NCBI GenBank assembly: GCA_003452935.1
Contig: DMMY01000015.1
Span: 62,001 to 126,000 of the forward strand
DNA length: 64,000 bases
Source: Elusimicrobiota bacterium
GTDB lineage: Bacteria > Elusimicrobiota > Elusimicrobia > UBA1565 > UBA9628
Reading direction: 5' to 3'
Both the position numbers and the translations under genes were made by a program. Below are positions 1 to 8,737 of this stretch, piece after piece. Numbering within the stretch: position 1 is the first letter of the stretch; every line of letters starts with the position of its first letter. Under the pieces are notes generated by a model. That model searched no databases. It was not told the DNA's origin and saw only the letters and a list, made by a program, of their open reading frames with translations.

Positions 1-232
1 GCCGGTTGCAGGTGGGCAGAGCGATCAGGCCCGGGACGCGGCCAGCTTCACGCAAACCGATGGCGGCTTGCGTCAATTCCGCGGGGGGCAGGGCCAGGCG
101 TTCCCGCATGGAAACTCCCGCTTCCTTGTGGCTAAGGCCGATGAGGACCAGCTCGGACCAACTGGTCAAGGGCGGCGTTTCGGGGGGTGCGTCGATGACA
201 ACGGAGTCCATGGCGGCTGTTGCAATCGCCAT
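1..232 (-). CDS. hemA: Glutamyl-tRNA reductase, N-terminal part (runs off window)
   Basis: Partial gene, the 3' part lies beyond base 1. GluTR reduces glutamyl-tRNA(Glu) to glutamate-1-semialdehyde, the first step of C5-pathway tetrapyrrole synthesis, in the cytosol. The 77 visible residues include the family hallmarks LIGLSHKEA followed by MRERLA, and LPTCNR with the catalytic cysteine at the window edge. Two in-frame ATGs exist, at 232 and 211. A possible promoter (TGGACT, 17 bp, TAGAAT at 233-238) would start transcripts near 226, after the first ATG, which favours the second, but read-through from the PBP gene 44 bp upstream is also possible. Identification rests on motifs only. Confidence 0.85.
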   Translation of the reverse strand, partial: MAIATAAMDSVVIDAPPETPPLTSWSELVLIGLSHKEAGVSMRERLALPPAELTQAAIGLREAGRVPGLIALPTCNR

Positions 233-276
233 ATTCTACCGCTATGACGGATGCAAGTCCAGAATAAAGCCGCTGC

Positions 277-2514
277 CTAGTTGGGCCCGAACCAGCGTTT
301 GAACCAGCCCCACACCCCGCCGCGATGCAGCGGGCAAACTTGCTTGGGCTCGGTCCCGGCCGCGAACATTTCGGAGCGTTTCTCCGGACAGCCGGACCTG
401 GCCAGCAGGCCCGAGAGCGGGTCGATCCGCGCGGTCGTCAGCCCTTGGGGCTGGGCAAACGGCGCGGCCGGGCCTTCGACGGAGTCCCGCATGAATTGGG
501 CCCATACCGGCAGCGCGTCCTTGGCCCCCGTGAGCCGCAGGGCCTCGTTGCGGTCGTTGCCGACCCAGACTCCGGCCAGGAGCCGCGGCGTAAAGCCGAT
601 GAACCAGGCGTCGCGGCCTTCATCCGTCGTGCCGGTCTTCCCGGCGCAGGGCCGCGCAAATCCCAGGCCCTGCAAACTCTTGGCCGTGCCTTCCTGGACC
701 ACGCTTTCCAAAAGAGACGTGACCAGGTAGGCGTGCGCCGGGGCCAGGACGCTGGTTCGCTCGCCGCGGGCGTACTCCAGGACATTGCCCTGGGCGTCGT
801 AGACCGAAGAGACCAGGATCGGCGATACGCGCAGTCCTTGATTGGCGAACGGCGCGAAGGCGGCGGTCAGCTCCAGGAGGTTGACTTCCGACGTGCCCAG
901 GGCGAGGGCCAGGCTGTTTTCCAGAGGGCTTTCCACGCCCAGGCGCTGTGCGAACTGGGCCATGGCCGCGGGGCCGATCTGGTTGAGAAGATCCAATGAG
1001 GCCGCGTTGAGGGAAAGCGCCAGCGCCGTGCGCAGGGTGGTCGTGCCCCGATAGACCCCGTCATAGTTCTTGGGACGCCAGGTTCCCTCTGGGCCGGAAA
1101 ACGCGCGCGGGCGATCGTCGAGCGTGGTGGCCGGGGTGTAGCCTTTCTCGATGGCGGCGCCGTAGAGAAAGGGCTTGAACGCCGAGCCCGGCTGCCGGCG
1201 GGCCTGCGTGGCCCGGTTGAATTGGCTTTCCGCGAAATCTCGCCCCCCGACCAAGGCGAGGACCCGGCCGTCTTCTGGGTCCAAGGCCGCCAGCGCGGCC
1301 TGGGTCTTAAGGCGGCTCACCGCGCGCTCCGCGGCTTTTTGATCGAGCGGGTCCATGGTCGTGTAGAGGCTCAGGCCTTGGCGGAACAGGGCCTCTTCGC
1401 CGTAGCGAGGCAGGACTTGGCGCACGACCTCGGTCACGAAATAATCGTTGCCGCGGAGGTCCCGAAGCGGACGGGGCGCCGCGGCCAGCGGCTCGGCGAG
1501 CGCGCCGCGCAGTTGCGCGGCCGTTATGAAGCCTTCCTCGCGCATGCGGCGCAGGACGAAATCGCGCCTATGCAGCGCCGCCGCCGGGTCGCGGCGGGGG
1601 TCGTAGCGGTAGGGGGAGCGGATGAGTCCGGCGAGCATGGCGCATTCGCCCAAGGTCAGACGGCCGAGGCTTTTTTCGAAGTAAAAGGCGGACGCGGCCT
1701 TGATCCCGGCCACGCTGACCGGGCCGTCCTGGCCCATGTAGATGTGGTTGAGGTAAAGGGTGAGGATGCGCTCCTTGTTGAGCCGCAGCTCCAGGTAAAA
1801 GGAAAAGGCGGCTTCGGCAAGCTTGCGTTGCAGAGTCCTGCGGGGGCTTAGAAAAAGGTTTTTGGCGAGCTGCTGGGTGATGGTGCTTCCTCCCTGCAGC
1901 TCCGCGTGGCCCGATAGATCGTGCCAGGCCGAGCGCAGGACGGCCAGGGGATCCACTCCCCAGTGGCGATAGAACCGCTTGTCCTCGGTCGCGATCACGG
2001 CCTGTTCCAGGGCGGGCGGGATTTCCGCGGCAGCGGCCGGTTCCCGGCGGAGTTTGCGCGCTCCGGAGAGCTCGGCCATGAGTTCCGGTTCCAGCCGGAT
2101 CGCCGAGACGCTCGATCCCGACGAGTCGCGCGCCTCGGCCGTGCCGTCCGCATCGAACCGGATCTCGAAGAGGCCGGGGTTTTGCGCGGGCAAAGGGACG
2201 CTATAGCCGCGCAAAAAAACCTTGAGAACCGGGGGCTGCCAGGCGTATTGGCCCGGGGCAGCAGGCTCGGGACTTTCCCGGTAGCCCAGGCGGCGCAGGC
2301 GCTCCAGCAGCCGTTGCGGGTCGCGCGGCGAGCCCTCTCCTATGTTAGTCGCGGCGGAGAATATCTTGGTGGAGAAGCTCTCGCCCAATCCGCCCAGGAC
2401 CAGAGCGGAGAGCTTGCTTTCCGCGCGCCAGGCGACCAAGGCGGCGGCCGAGAGCAGGGCCAGGCAAAATCCGAGCCACGGCCGTCGCGAGGTCCTGCCG
2501 CGTGAGCGCCTCAT
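277..2514 (-). CDS. mrcB: Bifunctional class A penicillin-binding protein, PBP1B type
   Basis: Polymerises glycan strands from lipid II and cross-links them, acting from the inner membrane. The 745 residues show a basic cytoplasmic start and one membrane helix (about 12-30), a short UB2H-like region with the LLERLRRLGYRE stretch (about 69-80), a GT51 transglycosylase domain with ATEDKRFY carrying catalytic Glu177 and the QGGSTITQQLAKN motif (207-219), then a transpeptidase domain with SAFK (nucleophile Ser444), SLN (501-503) and KTGTT (626-630). All key residues are present and the length is normal for PBP1B. It sits 9 bp after the PorV-like gene in a minus-strand run and precedes hemA. Confidence 0.95.
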   Translation of the reverse strand: MRRSRGRTSRRPWLGFCLALLSAAALVAWRAESKLSALVLGGLGESFSTKIFSAATNIGEGSPRDPQRLLERLRRLGYRESPEPAAPGQYAWQPPVLKVFLRGYSVPLPAQNPGLFEIRFDADGTAEARDSSGSSVSAIRLEPELMAELSGARKLRREPAAAAEIPPALEQAVIATEDKRFYRHWGVDPLAVLRSAWHDLSGHAELQGGSTITQQLAKNLFLSPRRTLQRKLAEAAFSFYLELRLNKERILTLYLNHIYMGQDGPVSVAGIKAASAFYFEKSLGRLTLGECAMLAGLIRSPYRYDPRRDPAAALHRRDFVLRRMREEGFITAAQLRGALAEPLAAAPRPLRDLRGNDYFVTEVVRQVLPRYGEEALFRQGLSLYTTMDPLDQKAAERAVSRLKTQAALAALDPEDGRVLALVGGRDFAESQFNRATQARRQPGSAFKPFLYGAAIEKGYTPATTLDDRPRAFSGPEGTWRPKNYDGVYRGTTTLRTALALSLNAASLDLLNQIGPAAMAQFAQRLGVESPLENSLALALGTSEVNLLELTAAFAPFANQGLRVSPILVSSVYDAQGNVLEYARGERTSVLAPAHAYLVTSLLESVVQEGTAKSLQGLGFARPCAGKTGTTDEGRDAWFIGFTPRLLAGVWVGNDRNEALRLTGAKDALPVWAQFMRDSVEGPAAPFAQPQGLTTARIDPLSGLLARSGCPEKRSEMFAAGTEPKQVCPLHRGGVWGWFKRWFGPN

Positions 2515-2523
2515 GGCCTGGCT

Positions 2524-3465
2524 CTAGAACTTGGCGCCGAAGGTGAAGTGGTGGGTGTTGGACAGGTTCTGGCCAATGGCGCCGAGGCCATAGTCGAGCA
2601 GCCAGCGGCCTTGGCGCAGTCCCATGCCCACGGTGAGGGAGTTGATCTCCCTGGAAAACAGGTAGCCGGCCCGCAAGGCGCCGTAGCCTTGTTCCCCTAT
2701 GGGTATCCCCAGCTCCAATCCCGCCGCGGGCAAATAGTCTTTCTCCTCGCGAATCCGCACGACGTCGGCCGTGAAGAGGATGCGGGAGAGGCCGAAGCCC
2801 CCTTCCTTGAGCCACCCTACGTTATCGAGCTTGAGGTTGTAGGCCGCGCCGAAACGCAAGGTCGTGGGCAGGGGGTCCGCGGTCTCCTCGAATTTCACAT
2901 CGGGGCCGAGGTTCTGCACGGCCGCTCCCAGATTGAGGCCTCGCAGGGGCGTGCGCCAGATCGCTCCCAAATCAGCCGCGTAGCCCGTGGTCCGGGCTTC
3001 CTCGGCCAATTCCAGACGGAACAGTTTGCCCGTCGCCCCCGCGCACAAGCCCCAGGACAGGGGAACGCTCAGGCTCAACAACCCCGCCATATCCCGCTGC
3101 GCGGTGCGCGTCTGCTGGGTGCCGTTGGAGAAATTGATCAACACGTCTCCGCCGTCATAATACGCGAAGCCTCCGGCCAAGGTGCCCCAGGAGAGGGGGT
3201 GGGCATAGCCGAGCGTTCCGAAATTATCCCGGGCGATGCCCCGGGCGTAGCTTGACTGGAACTCGGCGCGTTCGGCGCCGGAAAGTCCGGCGGGGTTGTA
3301 GCCCAGGGAGTCCACCCCGCCGTCCACGGCCGCGAAGGCCTCCGCCATGCTCTCCGGGCGCGCCGCCAGTGCCCGCGTGAGCGTGGCGGCCGCGGTGCGG
3401 CCGTTTTCGGCGCGGAGCGCGGCCGGGGCGAGCAGCAACACGATCAAGGCCAGGGCTGGGCGCAT
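2524..3465 (-). CDS. PorV/PorQ-like outer-membrane beta-barrel protein
   Basis: 313 residues with a signal peptide (about 1-19, ending in ALRA) followed by an alternating beta-strand pattern and a C-terminal FGAKF, as in outer-membrane barrels. The stretch DSLGYNPAGLSG near the N-terminus is characteristic of the PorV/PorQ (UPF0164-like) family related to FadL. In Bacteroidota PorV shuttles type IX secretion substrates; here only the fold relation is supported. The ATG at 3465 is chosen over the one at 3486 because it begins a clean signal peptide and avoids overlap with the upstream gene, whose product carries a type-IX-like tail. Confidence 0.8.
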   Translation of the reverse strand: MRPALALIVLLLAPAALRAENGRTAAATLTRALAARPESMAEAFAAVDGGVDSLGYNPAGLSGAERAEFQSSYARGIARDNFGTLGYAHPLSWGTLAGGFAYYDGGDVLINFSNGTQQTRTAQRDMAGLLSLSVPLSWGLCAGATGKLFRLELAEEARTTGYAADLGAIWRTPLRGLNLGAAVQNLGPDVKFEETADPLPTTLRFGAAYNLKLDNVGWLKEGGFGLSRILFTADVVRIREEKDYLPAAGLELGIPIGEQGYGALRAGYLFSREINSLTVGMGLRQGRWLLDYGLGAIGQNLSNTHHFTFGAKF

Positions 3466-3469
3466 GGGA

Positions 3470-4948
3470 TCACTTGACGACGACAATCTTGTCCTTGGAG
3501 TTCAATTTCTCGCCCACGGTGTGCAGGAGATAGACGCCGCTGGCCACGGTGTTGCCCAGGCCGGTCTTGCCGTCCCAGAACACGGTGGTCGTGCCCTCGG
3601 GCACGTCTTGGTCGAGGAGGGTGGCCACGGGTTTGCCGGCGAGAGTATAAAGACGTATGGTCATGCGGCCGGACTTGAAGGTCATGGCATCGATCCTGGC
3701 GCGCGTGCCCAGCCGGGGCCGCATCAGATTGTCCGTGAGGCGCACCGAGCCCGGGGCGAAATCAACGAAGACCGCGTTGCTCAAGGTGGCGCTATGGCCG
3801 TTGCCGTTCGTGGCGACGAGGTCCCAAAAGCCCAGATTTTGCCCCTGAAGGTTGAAGCTGACGTCCAGGGTCTGGTCGTCCGTGCGCGTCAGGCCGGCTC
3901 CGGCGATGGTGGTGGCGCTTTGGCTGAGCTGCAGCGTGGGCAGGCCGGAGGCCGCGTCCGAGAATATCTCTCCAGTCACGGTGAAATCCAGGGCTCCGGA
4001 AGTCCTCAATACGGCGGCTGGGGACATCGACCTGGGATCCGGGGCGTAGGTCGAGGCCGAATAGACGTCGGCGGTGCTGGCGGGGGCGGAGAAAGGGTTG
4101 AAGTTGTAGTACAGCTTCCAGCGCCATGTGTCGGTCGATCTAAGGACGAAGGGATTATGCACGGTTCCCAACGAAGAGGCGGTAGAGAGGCGCACGCCGG
4201 TCTCCAGGTTGAAGACGGTGCCGTTTAGGTCTCCATCGGCGCTGAGGGCGCTGACGATCGTGGAAAAAGTCGTCTCGCCGGTAAGAGGCGCGGTGTAGAA
4301 CAGGCGGGTCTTGTCGTTCGTCAGGGTCACGGCCGCCACCTCGCCGGCCAGGGCATCGACGACCCGCGTGCCGGCGGAGAAGCTGGCGCCCTGGTTCGAC
4401 GATAGAGCCGAAAAGATGCGGCGTTCGGCCGGGGCGGTGCCTCCGTCCCTGTTGCCGATGTAATAGACGCGCCAATCGCCGTTGGCGCGCCGGACCAAGG
4501 CGGGGGAGCCCACGAAGCCGAGACCGCCGTTGGATTCGATGACAGTGCCCGTGGCGTTGGACCAAGCCAGGCCGTCGGCGGAGGTGGCGGCATAGATTCG
4601 GAAGATGGTCCCGGTGGAGCCCATGGCGGAATAAAGCATGAGATAGCTGTTGTCTATGCGCTTGAGCACGCTCAAGGCGGTAATCGAGGTGGCCTCCACG
4701 CGCGGCTCGGTGAACGTCGAGAGGCGCACGCCCGCGTCATCGGCAAATGTGTCGCCCCCGTCCGCGGTCACGGCGGAGAAGACGGCGGTGCTGCCGCGGA
4801 TGTAGTAGAATCGCGTGCCGCCCGCGATCTGGGTGTTGGTGGCCCCGGCCAGGACCGCGGAAGAGAGGCGGACCCCGTCTTCCTTGAGCAATGCCGGCGT
4901 TGATCGAGCCGGCATTGCCATCGCCAACAGGAGCAGGGCGCTCAGCAT
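3470..4948 (-). CDS. Secreted beta-propeller-like protein with FlgD/type-IX-like C-terminal module
   Basis: 492 residues. A short signal peptide (about 1-16, cleavage near ARS) leads a body of repeated strands with motifs such as YYIRGS, MLYSAMGS, VYYIGNRDGG and LYYNFNP, typical of five-bladed propeller (GH43/sialidase-like) folds, although no catalytic triad can be assigned. The last about 80 residues carry IRLYTLAGKPVATLL, FWDGKTGLGNTVASGVYLL and a terminal KDKIVVVK, the pattern of FlgD-Ig or type IX sorting domains. It lies directly upstream of a PorV-like gene. Its first bases overlap the end of the GIY-YIG gene by 7 bp. Function unknown; probably surface-exposed or secreted. Confidence 0.7.
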   Translation of the reverse strand: MLSALLLLAMAMPARSTPALLKEDGVRLSSAVLAGATNTQIAGGTRFYYIRGSTAVFSAVTADGGDTFADDAGVRLSTFTEPRVEATSITALSVLKRIDNSYLMLYSAMGSTGTIFRIYAATSADGLAWSNATGTVIESNGGLGFVGSPALVRRANGDWRVYYIGNRDGGTAPAERRIFSALSSNQGASFSAGTRVVDALAGEVAAVTLTNDKTRLFYTAPLTGETTFSTIVSALSADGDLNGTVFNLETGVRLSTASSLGTVHNPFVLRSTDTWRWKLYYNFNPFSAPASTADVYSASTYAPDPRSMSPAAVLRTSGALDFTVTGEIFSDAASGLPTLQLSQSATTIAGAGLTRTDDQTLDVSFNLQGQNLGFWDLVATNGNGHSATLSNAVFVDFAPGSVRLTDNLMRPRLGTRARIDAMTFKSGRMTIRLYTLAGKPVATLLDQDVPEGTTTVFWDGKTGLGNTVASGVYLLHTVGEKLNSKDKIVVVK

Positions 4949-5304
4949 GGCGTCGAAATTCTCCCTTTTTTCTTCGCAGGAATCAATCCGCCGGCCTGGA
5001 TCAACGCTTCCTTCCTGGGCCGAGGCAGGGACTTGATGCGGGCCTCGCGTACCAGGGCTTGCGAGCGGGTCAGCTCAGCCTCGCTGTAGAGCAGGCGCAC
5101 TGGCCGGCGCGCGCGCGTGTAGGCCGCGCCTTGTCCGCGGTTATGCTTGGCGATGCGGGCTTCCAGGTCATTGGTGACGCCGGTGTAAAGGCTGTCATCG
5201 CTGCAGCGGACCATATAGACCGACCAGTCGCGTTGCGCGCGCGCGGATGACTGCGCGCCCCCGATCATTCGCCGGTAGCGTGGTCCCATGCTCCTGGGCG
5301 TCAT
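4942..5304 (-). CDS. GIY-YIG domain endonuclease-like protein
   Basis: 120 residues, small UPF0213/YhbQ-type GIY-YIG protein. WSVYMVRCSDDSLYTGVT (27-44) is the GIY-YIG motif in the form VYM...LYTG, followed by the conserved LEARIAKHNRGQGAAYTRAR helix with its catalytic-region arginine. Its ATG overlaps the TGA of uridine kinase (ATGA), which decides the start and suggests translational coupling. A later in-frame ATG (residue 13) is possible. The basic C-terminal tail PAKKKGR may contact nucleic acid. The biological substrate of this small family is unclear; a role in DNA repair or structure-specific cleavage is plausible. Confidence 0.85.
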   Translation of the reverse strand: MTPRSMGPRYRRMIGGAQSSARAQRDWSVYMVRCSDDSLYTGVTNDLEARIAKHNRGQGAAYTRARRPVRLLYSEAELTRSQALVREARIKSLPRPRKEALIQAGGLIPAKKKGRISTPC

Positions 5305-5948
5305 CGGAAGAAATCCCGCACCATCCGGACCAGGCCCTCGGTCGCTTTCTCGGGGATCTCTTCTCCTACCCAGTTGATGGAGAAATGGGCGTTTTTTTGA
5401 GTGGGCTTGACGTGGTTTTCGTACATGGGCAGGACCGTGGTCAGTATCTGGTGCTTGGCGCCCTCCACGTCGCGGCCCCGTTCCTCGATGTCTCGCGCGA
5501 TGCGCCGCAGAGCGGCCGTGGCGATGCCGGTGGAAACGAAGATGCGGTAGTGATAGAAGGCCAGGAACTCCGGGGGATGCAGAGCGTAGAGGCCTTCCAC
5601 CACGATGAGCTGGGCCGGTCGGCAGGTCACGGTCTCGGCCTTGCGCGTGTGAGCCTTGAAGTCGTAGATGGGCTGCTCCACAGCGTCGCCCGCGGCCAGG
5701 CGCTGGAGATGTTCGTGCGCCAGGGCGAAGTCGATGGCGTCGGGATGGTCGAAGTTGTAGGTTTTGCGCTCCTCGAGACAGAGGTGATGAAGAGGGCGGT
5801 AATAGTTGTCGAGCGAAAGGATCTGGCCGTTGATTCCCACCTTGGCGCATTCCTCGACGACTTTGCGCGAGAAGGTCGTTTTGCCGGAGCCTGAACCTCC
5901 GGCGATACCCACGATAAACGGTTTGTCTTTTTTACCCGCGCTATTCAT
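5301..5948 (-). CDS. udk: Uridine/cytidine kinase
   Basis: Phosphorylates uridine and cytidine to UMP and CMP in pyrimidine salvage. The 215 residues begin with a Walker A motif GGSGSGKTTF, then LSLDNYYRPL, YNFDHPDAIDF and PIYDFKAHTR (substrate-binding stretches of uridine kinase) and IVVEGLYAL. Length matches the family. It is the first gene of a minus-strand run whose next gene overlaps its stop by 4 bp. The C-terminal region (NAHFSINWVGEEIPEKATEG) differs from E. coli Udk, so a phosphoribulokinase-like nucleoside kinase of slightly different specificity cannot be excluded. Confidence 0.92.
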   Translation of the reverse strand: MNSAGKKDKPFIVGIAGGSGSGKTTFSRKVVEECAKVGINGQILSLDNYYRPLHHLCLEERKTYNFDHPDAIDFALAHEHLQRLAAGDAVEQPIYDFKAHTRKAETVTCRPAQLIVVEGLYALHPPEFLAFYHYRIFVSTGIATAALRRIARDIEERGRDVEGAKHQILTTVLPMYENHVKPTQKNAHFSINWVGEEIPEKATEGLVRMVRDFFR

Positions 5949-6050
5949 GCTCCTCAGTCCCTCCCGCGGCTGGATTTTAGCGGCCCCGGTTATTATCGCA
6001 AATCGCGAGGCATGCTGGCGCGGTCCCCGGGTAAGAGAAGTCCGGGCCGT

Positions 6051-6290
6051 CTAGGGGTCCAAATGAGGGACGGTCTGGCTTATTCCTTTGAGAAAGGCCG
6101 ATATGGGAACGCGAAGAGCCTGGGCTAGTCGGCACAGGGTGTTGAGGCTTGGAAGCCGGTTGCCTCGCTCGATATGTCCTAAAAATGTGTAATGAATATC
6201 GACGCGTTCGCTTAGTTGCTCCTGGCTCAAGCGGCGCGCCATGCGATAGCGGCGAATGTTCTTGCCCACCTGCCCTGCCAGAGTGTCCAT
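6051..6290 (-). CDS. Small XRE-family DNA-binding regulator
   Basis: 79 residues, almost entirely one Cro/C1-type helix-turn-helix domain: NIRRYRMARRLSQEQLSERV, then HYTFLGHIERGNRLPSLNTL as the recognition half. It ends 10 residues after the domain, so it has no effector domain. The gene stands alone between udk and a divergent secreted-protein gene. There is no Shine-Dalgarno; a possible promoter lies immediately before the ATG (see 6299-6327). Target unknown; autoregulation or control of the divergent gene is possible. Confidence 0.85.
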   Translation of the reverse strand: MDTLAGQVGKNIRRYRMARRLSQEQLSERVDIHYTFLGHIERGNRLPSLNTLCRLAQALRVPISAFLKGISQTVPHLDP

Positions 6291-6298
6291 GGGCGTTT

Positions 6299-6327
6299 AT
6301 TATGGCGCACTTGCGTAAGTTTGAGAA
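6299..6327 (-). promoter_or_regulatory. Putative sigma70 promoter of the XRE gene, close to the start codon
   Basis: On the minus strand TTCTCA (6327-6322), a 17-bp spacer and CATAAT (6304-6299) stand 8 bases before the ATG at 6290. The expected transcription start falls within one or two bases of the ATG, so the mRNA would be leaderless. No ribosome-binding site is visible. The -35 matches consensus at 4 of 6. Confidence 0.45.
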
Positions 6328-6402
6328 CAGACTGGGTGACGCGATAACTTAAAGTCGCAATTCGCAGCTGAGACATGTATCCGGGATTTATGCGCGCGGA
6401 TA

Positions 6403-6431
6403 TTGAAATATCGGGGTTGCGGGGTTATACT
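6403..6431 (+). promoter_or_regulatory. Putative sigma70 promoter for the secreted HExxH protein
   Basis: TTGAAA (6403-6408), 17-bp spacer, TATACT (6426-6431). The transcription start would be near 6438, giving a 19-base leader that contains GGGAG about 10 bases before the ATG at 6457. Confidence 0.5.
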
Positions 6432-6456
6432 TCCTCTGTCCGGGAGCCCCTCCCCA

Positions 6457-8190
6457 ATGAACGCATTATTTTTTGCCCTGCTCGGCTTTTTTGTGCTCGG
6501 GGCTCCCTCTTTCCTGTTCGCAGGTCCCGGCCTCGAATCGGACTATCCGGCCGTCCTGGCCGACGCTTTGTTGGCGGATCGCGAGCTTCCGGCCGCTCCG
6601 CCTTCATATGAGCGTTATCGCCGCGAGGCGGCCGACTTGGCGGCCGGCTGTACCGCGTGGCAAGACTTCCAGGCCTGCCGCGGCCGCATCCTGAAATTCA
6701 GTCATGGCTTGAGTCTGGATCGCGAGCGCACCCAGAGGCTTTTGGAGCGTTTTAGCGGCGGCGTGAGCGGCTCTCCTGGCGCCGGTCCGGGAACCCGGCT
6801 CGAGGACGACAAGAAATACCAGATCATGGCCGCGCATGCGCGATCGTATGCCGCGGCCTTGGGCGTGACCGCGTATGACTCGGCTCCGCGGGGCGCTTAT
6901 ATGCTTCCCGCCCACGCCCCGGTCAAGGCGGCCGGGACGTCGATCCGGGCCGCTCCCTCCCGCGGCCCTCCGCCGGCGACGGCCGCGAAAATTACGGACC
7001 GGCCGATTCCTTGGTCGGAGATCCGCAAGGTCGTTAAATTCGGCCGCCGTCCCGCTTATGACAACCGCGCCCTGGAGTGGGCGGAGGATGCGTTGCGCCG
7101 CATCCGCAATCCCGAGGACGCGGATCTGCGCGCCAAGCAGTTGGCCAGGGATGCCATGGCGCGCATGCAGCAGACGCCCGAGGGGCGGGAAGTGCTGCGC
7201 CAGCTTTTGGATGAATTTGGGAAGAAGGGCAAGTCGGTTCTGATAAAAGGGAAAGATACTCCGGGCAGCTTGCTGTATTCCGACAAAGGCGTGGAAACTA
7301 TTTTAGGAAATAGAGGCGTGTCTAATTATCTTGATTATTCTTATAGTTTTAATAGAAAGTTTTTAGAAATGAAGGACAGAAGTCTGGCTGTGGATATGCT
7401 TGCCGGGAATATGGCTCATGAAATGCGCCATCTTGTCTCTTTCGCGCAGGTGGAGAGGATTTCTCCTGAATATTTTAAATCTTTTACCCTATCGCTTATT
7501 AACGAGCAACGGGCGCGTCAAACAGGGTATCTTGTCGCGGCCAGGCTGAGTTCCGGCAAGGCCACTTTTCAAACGCAGGAAGCGGAGGCACTCGCGAAGG
7601 ATCCTGAACGATTCTGGGACATGTATAAAGGCGGCTCATATGCCCGGATGCTGGATATGACGGAAATGAGGGATCCCTTGGCGGCTTACCGGCAGCGGAT
7701 GATGGTCTTGCAGGAAAAGATGGCAGAATATATCCCCATGATTAAAGAACTGCCCGTATTGAACATGGCTATGGACATTATGACGAAAAAGGAGGGTCTC
7801 GGCCACAATGCGGACGACCTGCGTTTAGAGATCAAGGCGCGCGAGATCGATATACCTGCGGAGCTTCAGAAGGTGACGGATGCGTTATTGTCCGTTCAAA
7901 GTCTTAGCGAGGAATTTCAGGATCCGAAAAACAGCGAATGGCTTGTGAGAATGAAGACCGCGTCGAAATCGGCGGCGTTTCAACGGCTGCTGGCGGATCA
8001 GAAAAAAGATCAAGAAGCTCTGGTCCAATTGCTTCAAGGAAAGCGCATGCCCTTGCCTCAGCCGAAAAGAGATCAAATAGGATGGGAGGAATTCGGACGG
8101 CTTGTAAAAAAATCCCAACGCGAACATCCTGAATATTGGGTTGAATTCTTTAAACGGTTTCGGCGCGTGAAAGCGGATCGAAGCAGATGA
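6457..8190 (+). CDS. Secreted protein with HExxH zinc-peptidase-like motif
   Basis: 577 residues from the ATG at 6457, chosen because it starts a standard signal peptide (NALFFALLGFFVLGAPSFLFA) and follows a promoter and GGGAG. The first third is Ala/Pro-rich and resembles a linker. A HEMRH motif (His321-His325) follows the helix DMLAGNMA and is itself followed about 25 residues later by INEQRARQTGYL, compatible with a zincin whose third ligand is the Glu. No named peptidase family is recognised. The second half (from about 7250) is clearly more AT-rich than the first, suggesting a composite origin. It overlaps the next gene by ATGA. Confidence 0.65.
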   Translation: MNALFFALLGFFVLGAPSFLFAGPGLESDYPAVLADALLADRELPAAPPSYERYRREAADLAAGCTAWQDFQACRGRILKFSHGLSLDRERTQRLLERFSGGVSGSPGAGPGTRLEDDKKYQIMAAHARSYAAALGVTAYDSAPRGAYMLPAHAPVKAAGTSIRAAPSRGPPPATAAKITDRPIPWSEIRKVVKFGRRPAYDNRALEWAEDALRRIRNPEDADLRAKQLARDAMARMQQTPEGREVLRQLLDEFGKKGKSVLIKGKDTPGSLLYSDKGVETILGNRGVSNYLDYSYSFNRKFLEMKDRSLAVDMLAGNMAHEMRHLVSFAQVERISPEYFKSFTLSLINEQRARQTGYLVAARLSSGKATFQTQEAEALAKDPERFWDMYKGGSYARMLDMTEMRDPLAAYRQRMMVLQEKMAEYIPMIKELPVLNMAMDIMTKKEGLGHNADDLRLEIKAREIDIPAELQKVTDALLSVQSLSEEFQDPKNSEWLVRMKTASKSAAFQRLLADQKKDQEALVQLLQGKRMPLPQPKRDQIGWEEFGRLVKKSQREHPEYWVEFFKRFRRVKADRSR

Positions 8191-8705
8191 GGCTCATCGT
8201 GCCCGCCGTGATCTCTGTGTTGCTCGCGGGAACACTTTCCAGTTTCGCGGCTGAGAGCCCTTCGCTTCCAGAGGAGACTGGGGCGGGGCTTTTTAGTTGC
8301 CATGCTCCGGTCGGCTGGAAGAAGAAGGATATGCCGACTGGCGGCGTTCGGTACAGCGACGGCCGACGCAGCATCAGCGTGATGCGCTATGGGGGGGAAG
8401 GCTCGGCCTACGCCACGCCGGAAATTTTTTTCAAGCGGCTCAACGACTTCGCCAAGCTTGAAAAACGCGACCCGGCCCGGGTCTCGGGAAGGGAGGCGGA
8501 CCGTTTTATCAGGTCATACGAGCTTTCCCTCGGCGGCGATGAATACCCCGCGCAAAAAGAATGGATATACGAAGAGTTGGTGATCCTCAAGGAGGGGGAA
8601 ACGTTTTGGGTTCTCAAATTCCAAAGTCCGTCCCGTCTGCCCGCGGACTCGCCCAAGGGCCTGGCGCTTTGGCGCCGATTCCTGAAAAGTTTCCGGCTCC
8701 TGTAA
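8187..8705 (+). CDS. Secreted hypothetical protein
   Basis: 172 residues with a signal peptide (about 1-21, ending SSFAA). The mature part resembles small PsbP/DUF1795-like periplasmic proteins in size and layout: a CHAPVGWKKKDMP start, VRYSDGRRSISVMRYGG, a central helix and WVLKFQSP followed by a C-terminal helix LALWRRFLKSFRLL. No catalytic motif is visible. It is translationally coupled (ATGA) to the HExxH protein, so the two probably act together in the envelope. Confidence 0.65.
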   Translation: MRLIVPAVISVLLAGTLSSFAAESPSLPEETGAGLFSCHAPVGWKKKDMPTGGVRYSDGRRSISVMRYGGEGSAYATPEIFFKRLNDFAKLEKRDPARVSGREADRFIRSYELSLGGDEYPAQKEWIYEELVILKEGETFWVLKFQSPSRLPADSPKGLALWRRFLKSFRLL

Positions 8706-8737
8706 TTCGTCGGCTAAAGTTATAAAATAGGATCTCC

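Noticed and set aside
6..302. Plus-strand open frame at the window start
   Set aside because: It is antisense to the clear hemA N-terminus and has no ribosome-binding site or family signature.
3470..4948. Sialidase or GH43 glycosidase annotation
   Set aside because: The strand pattern fits a propeller but no Asp-box series or catalytic acidic triad can be placed.
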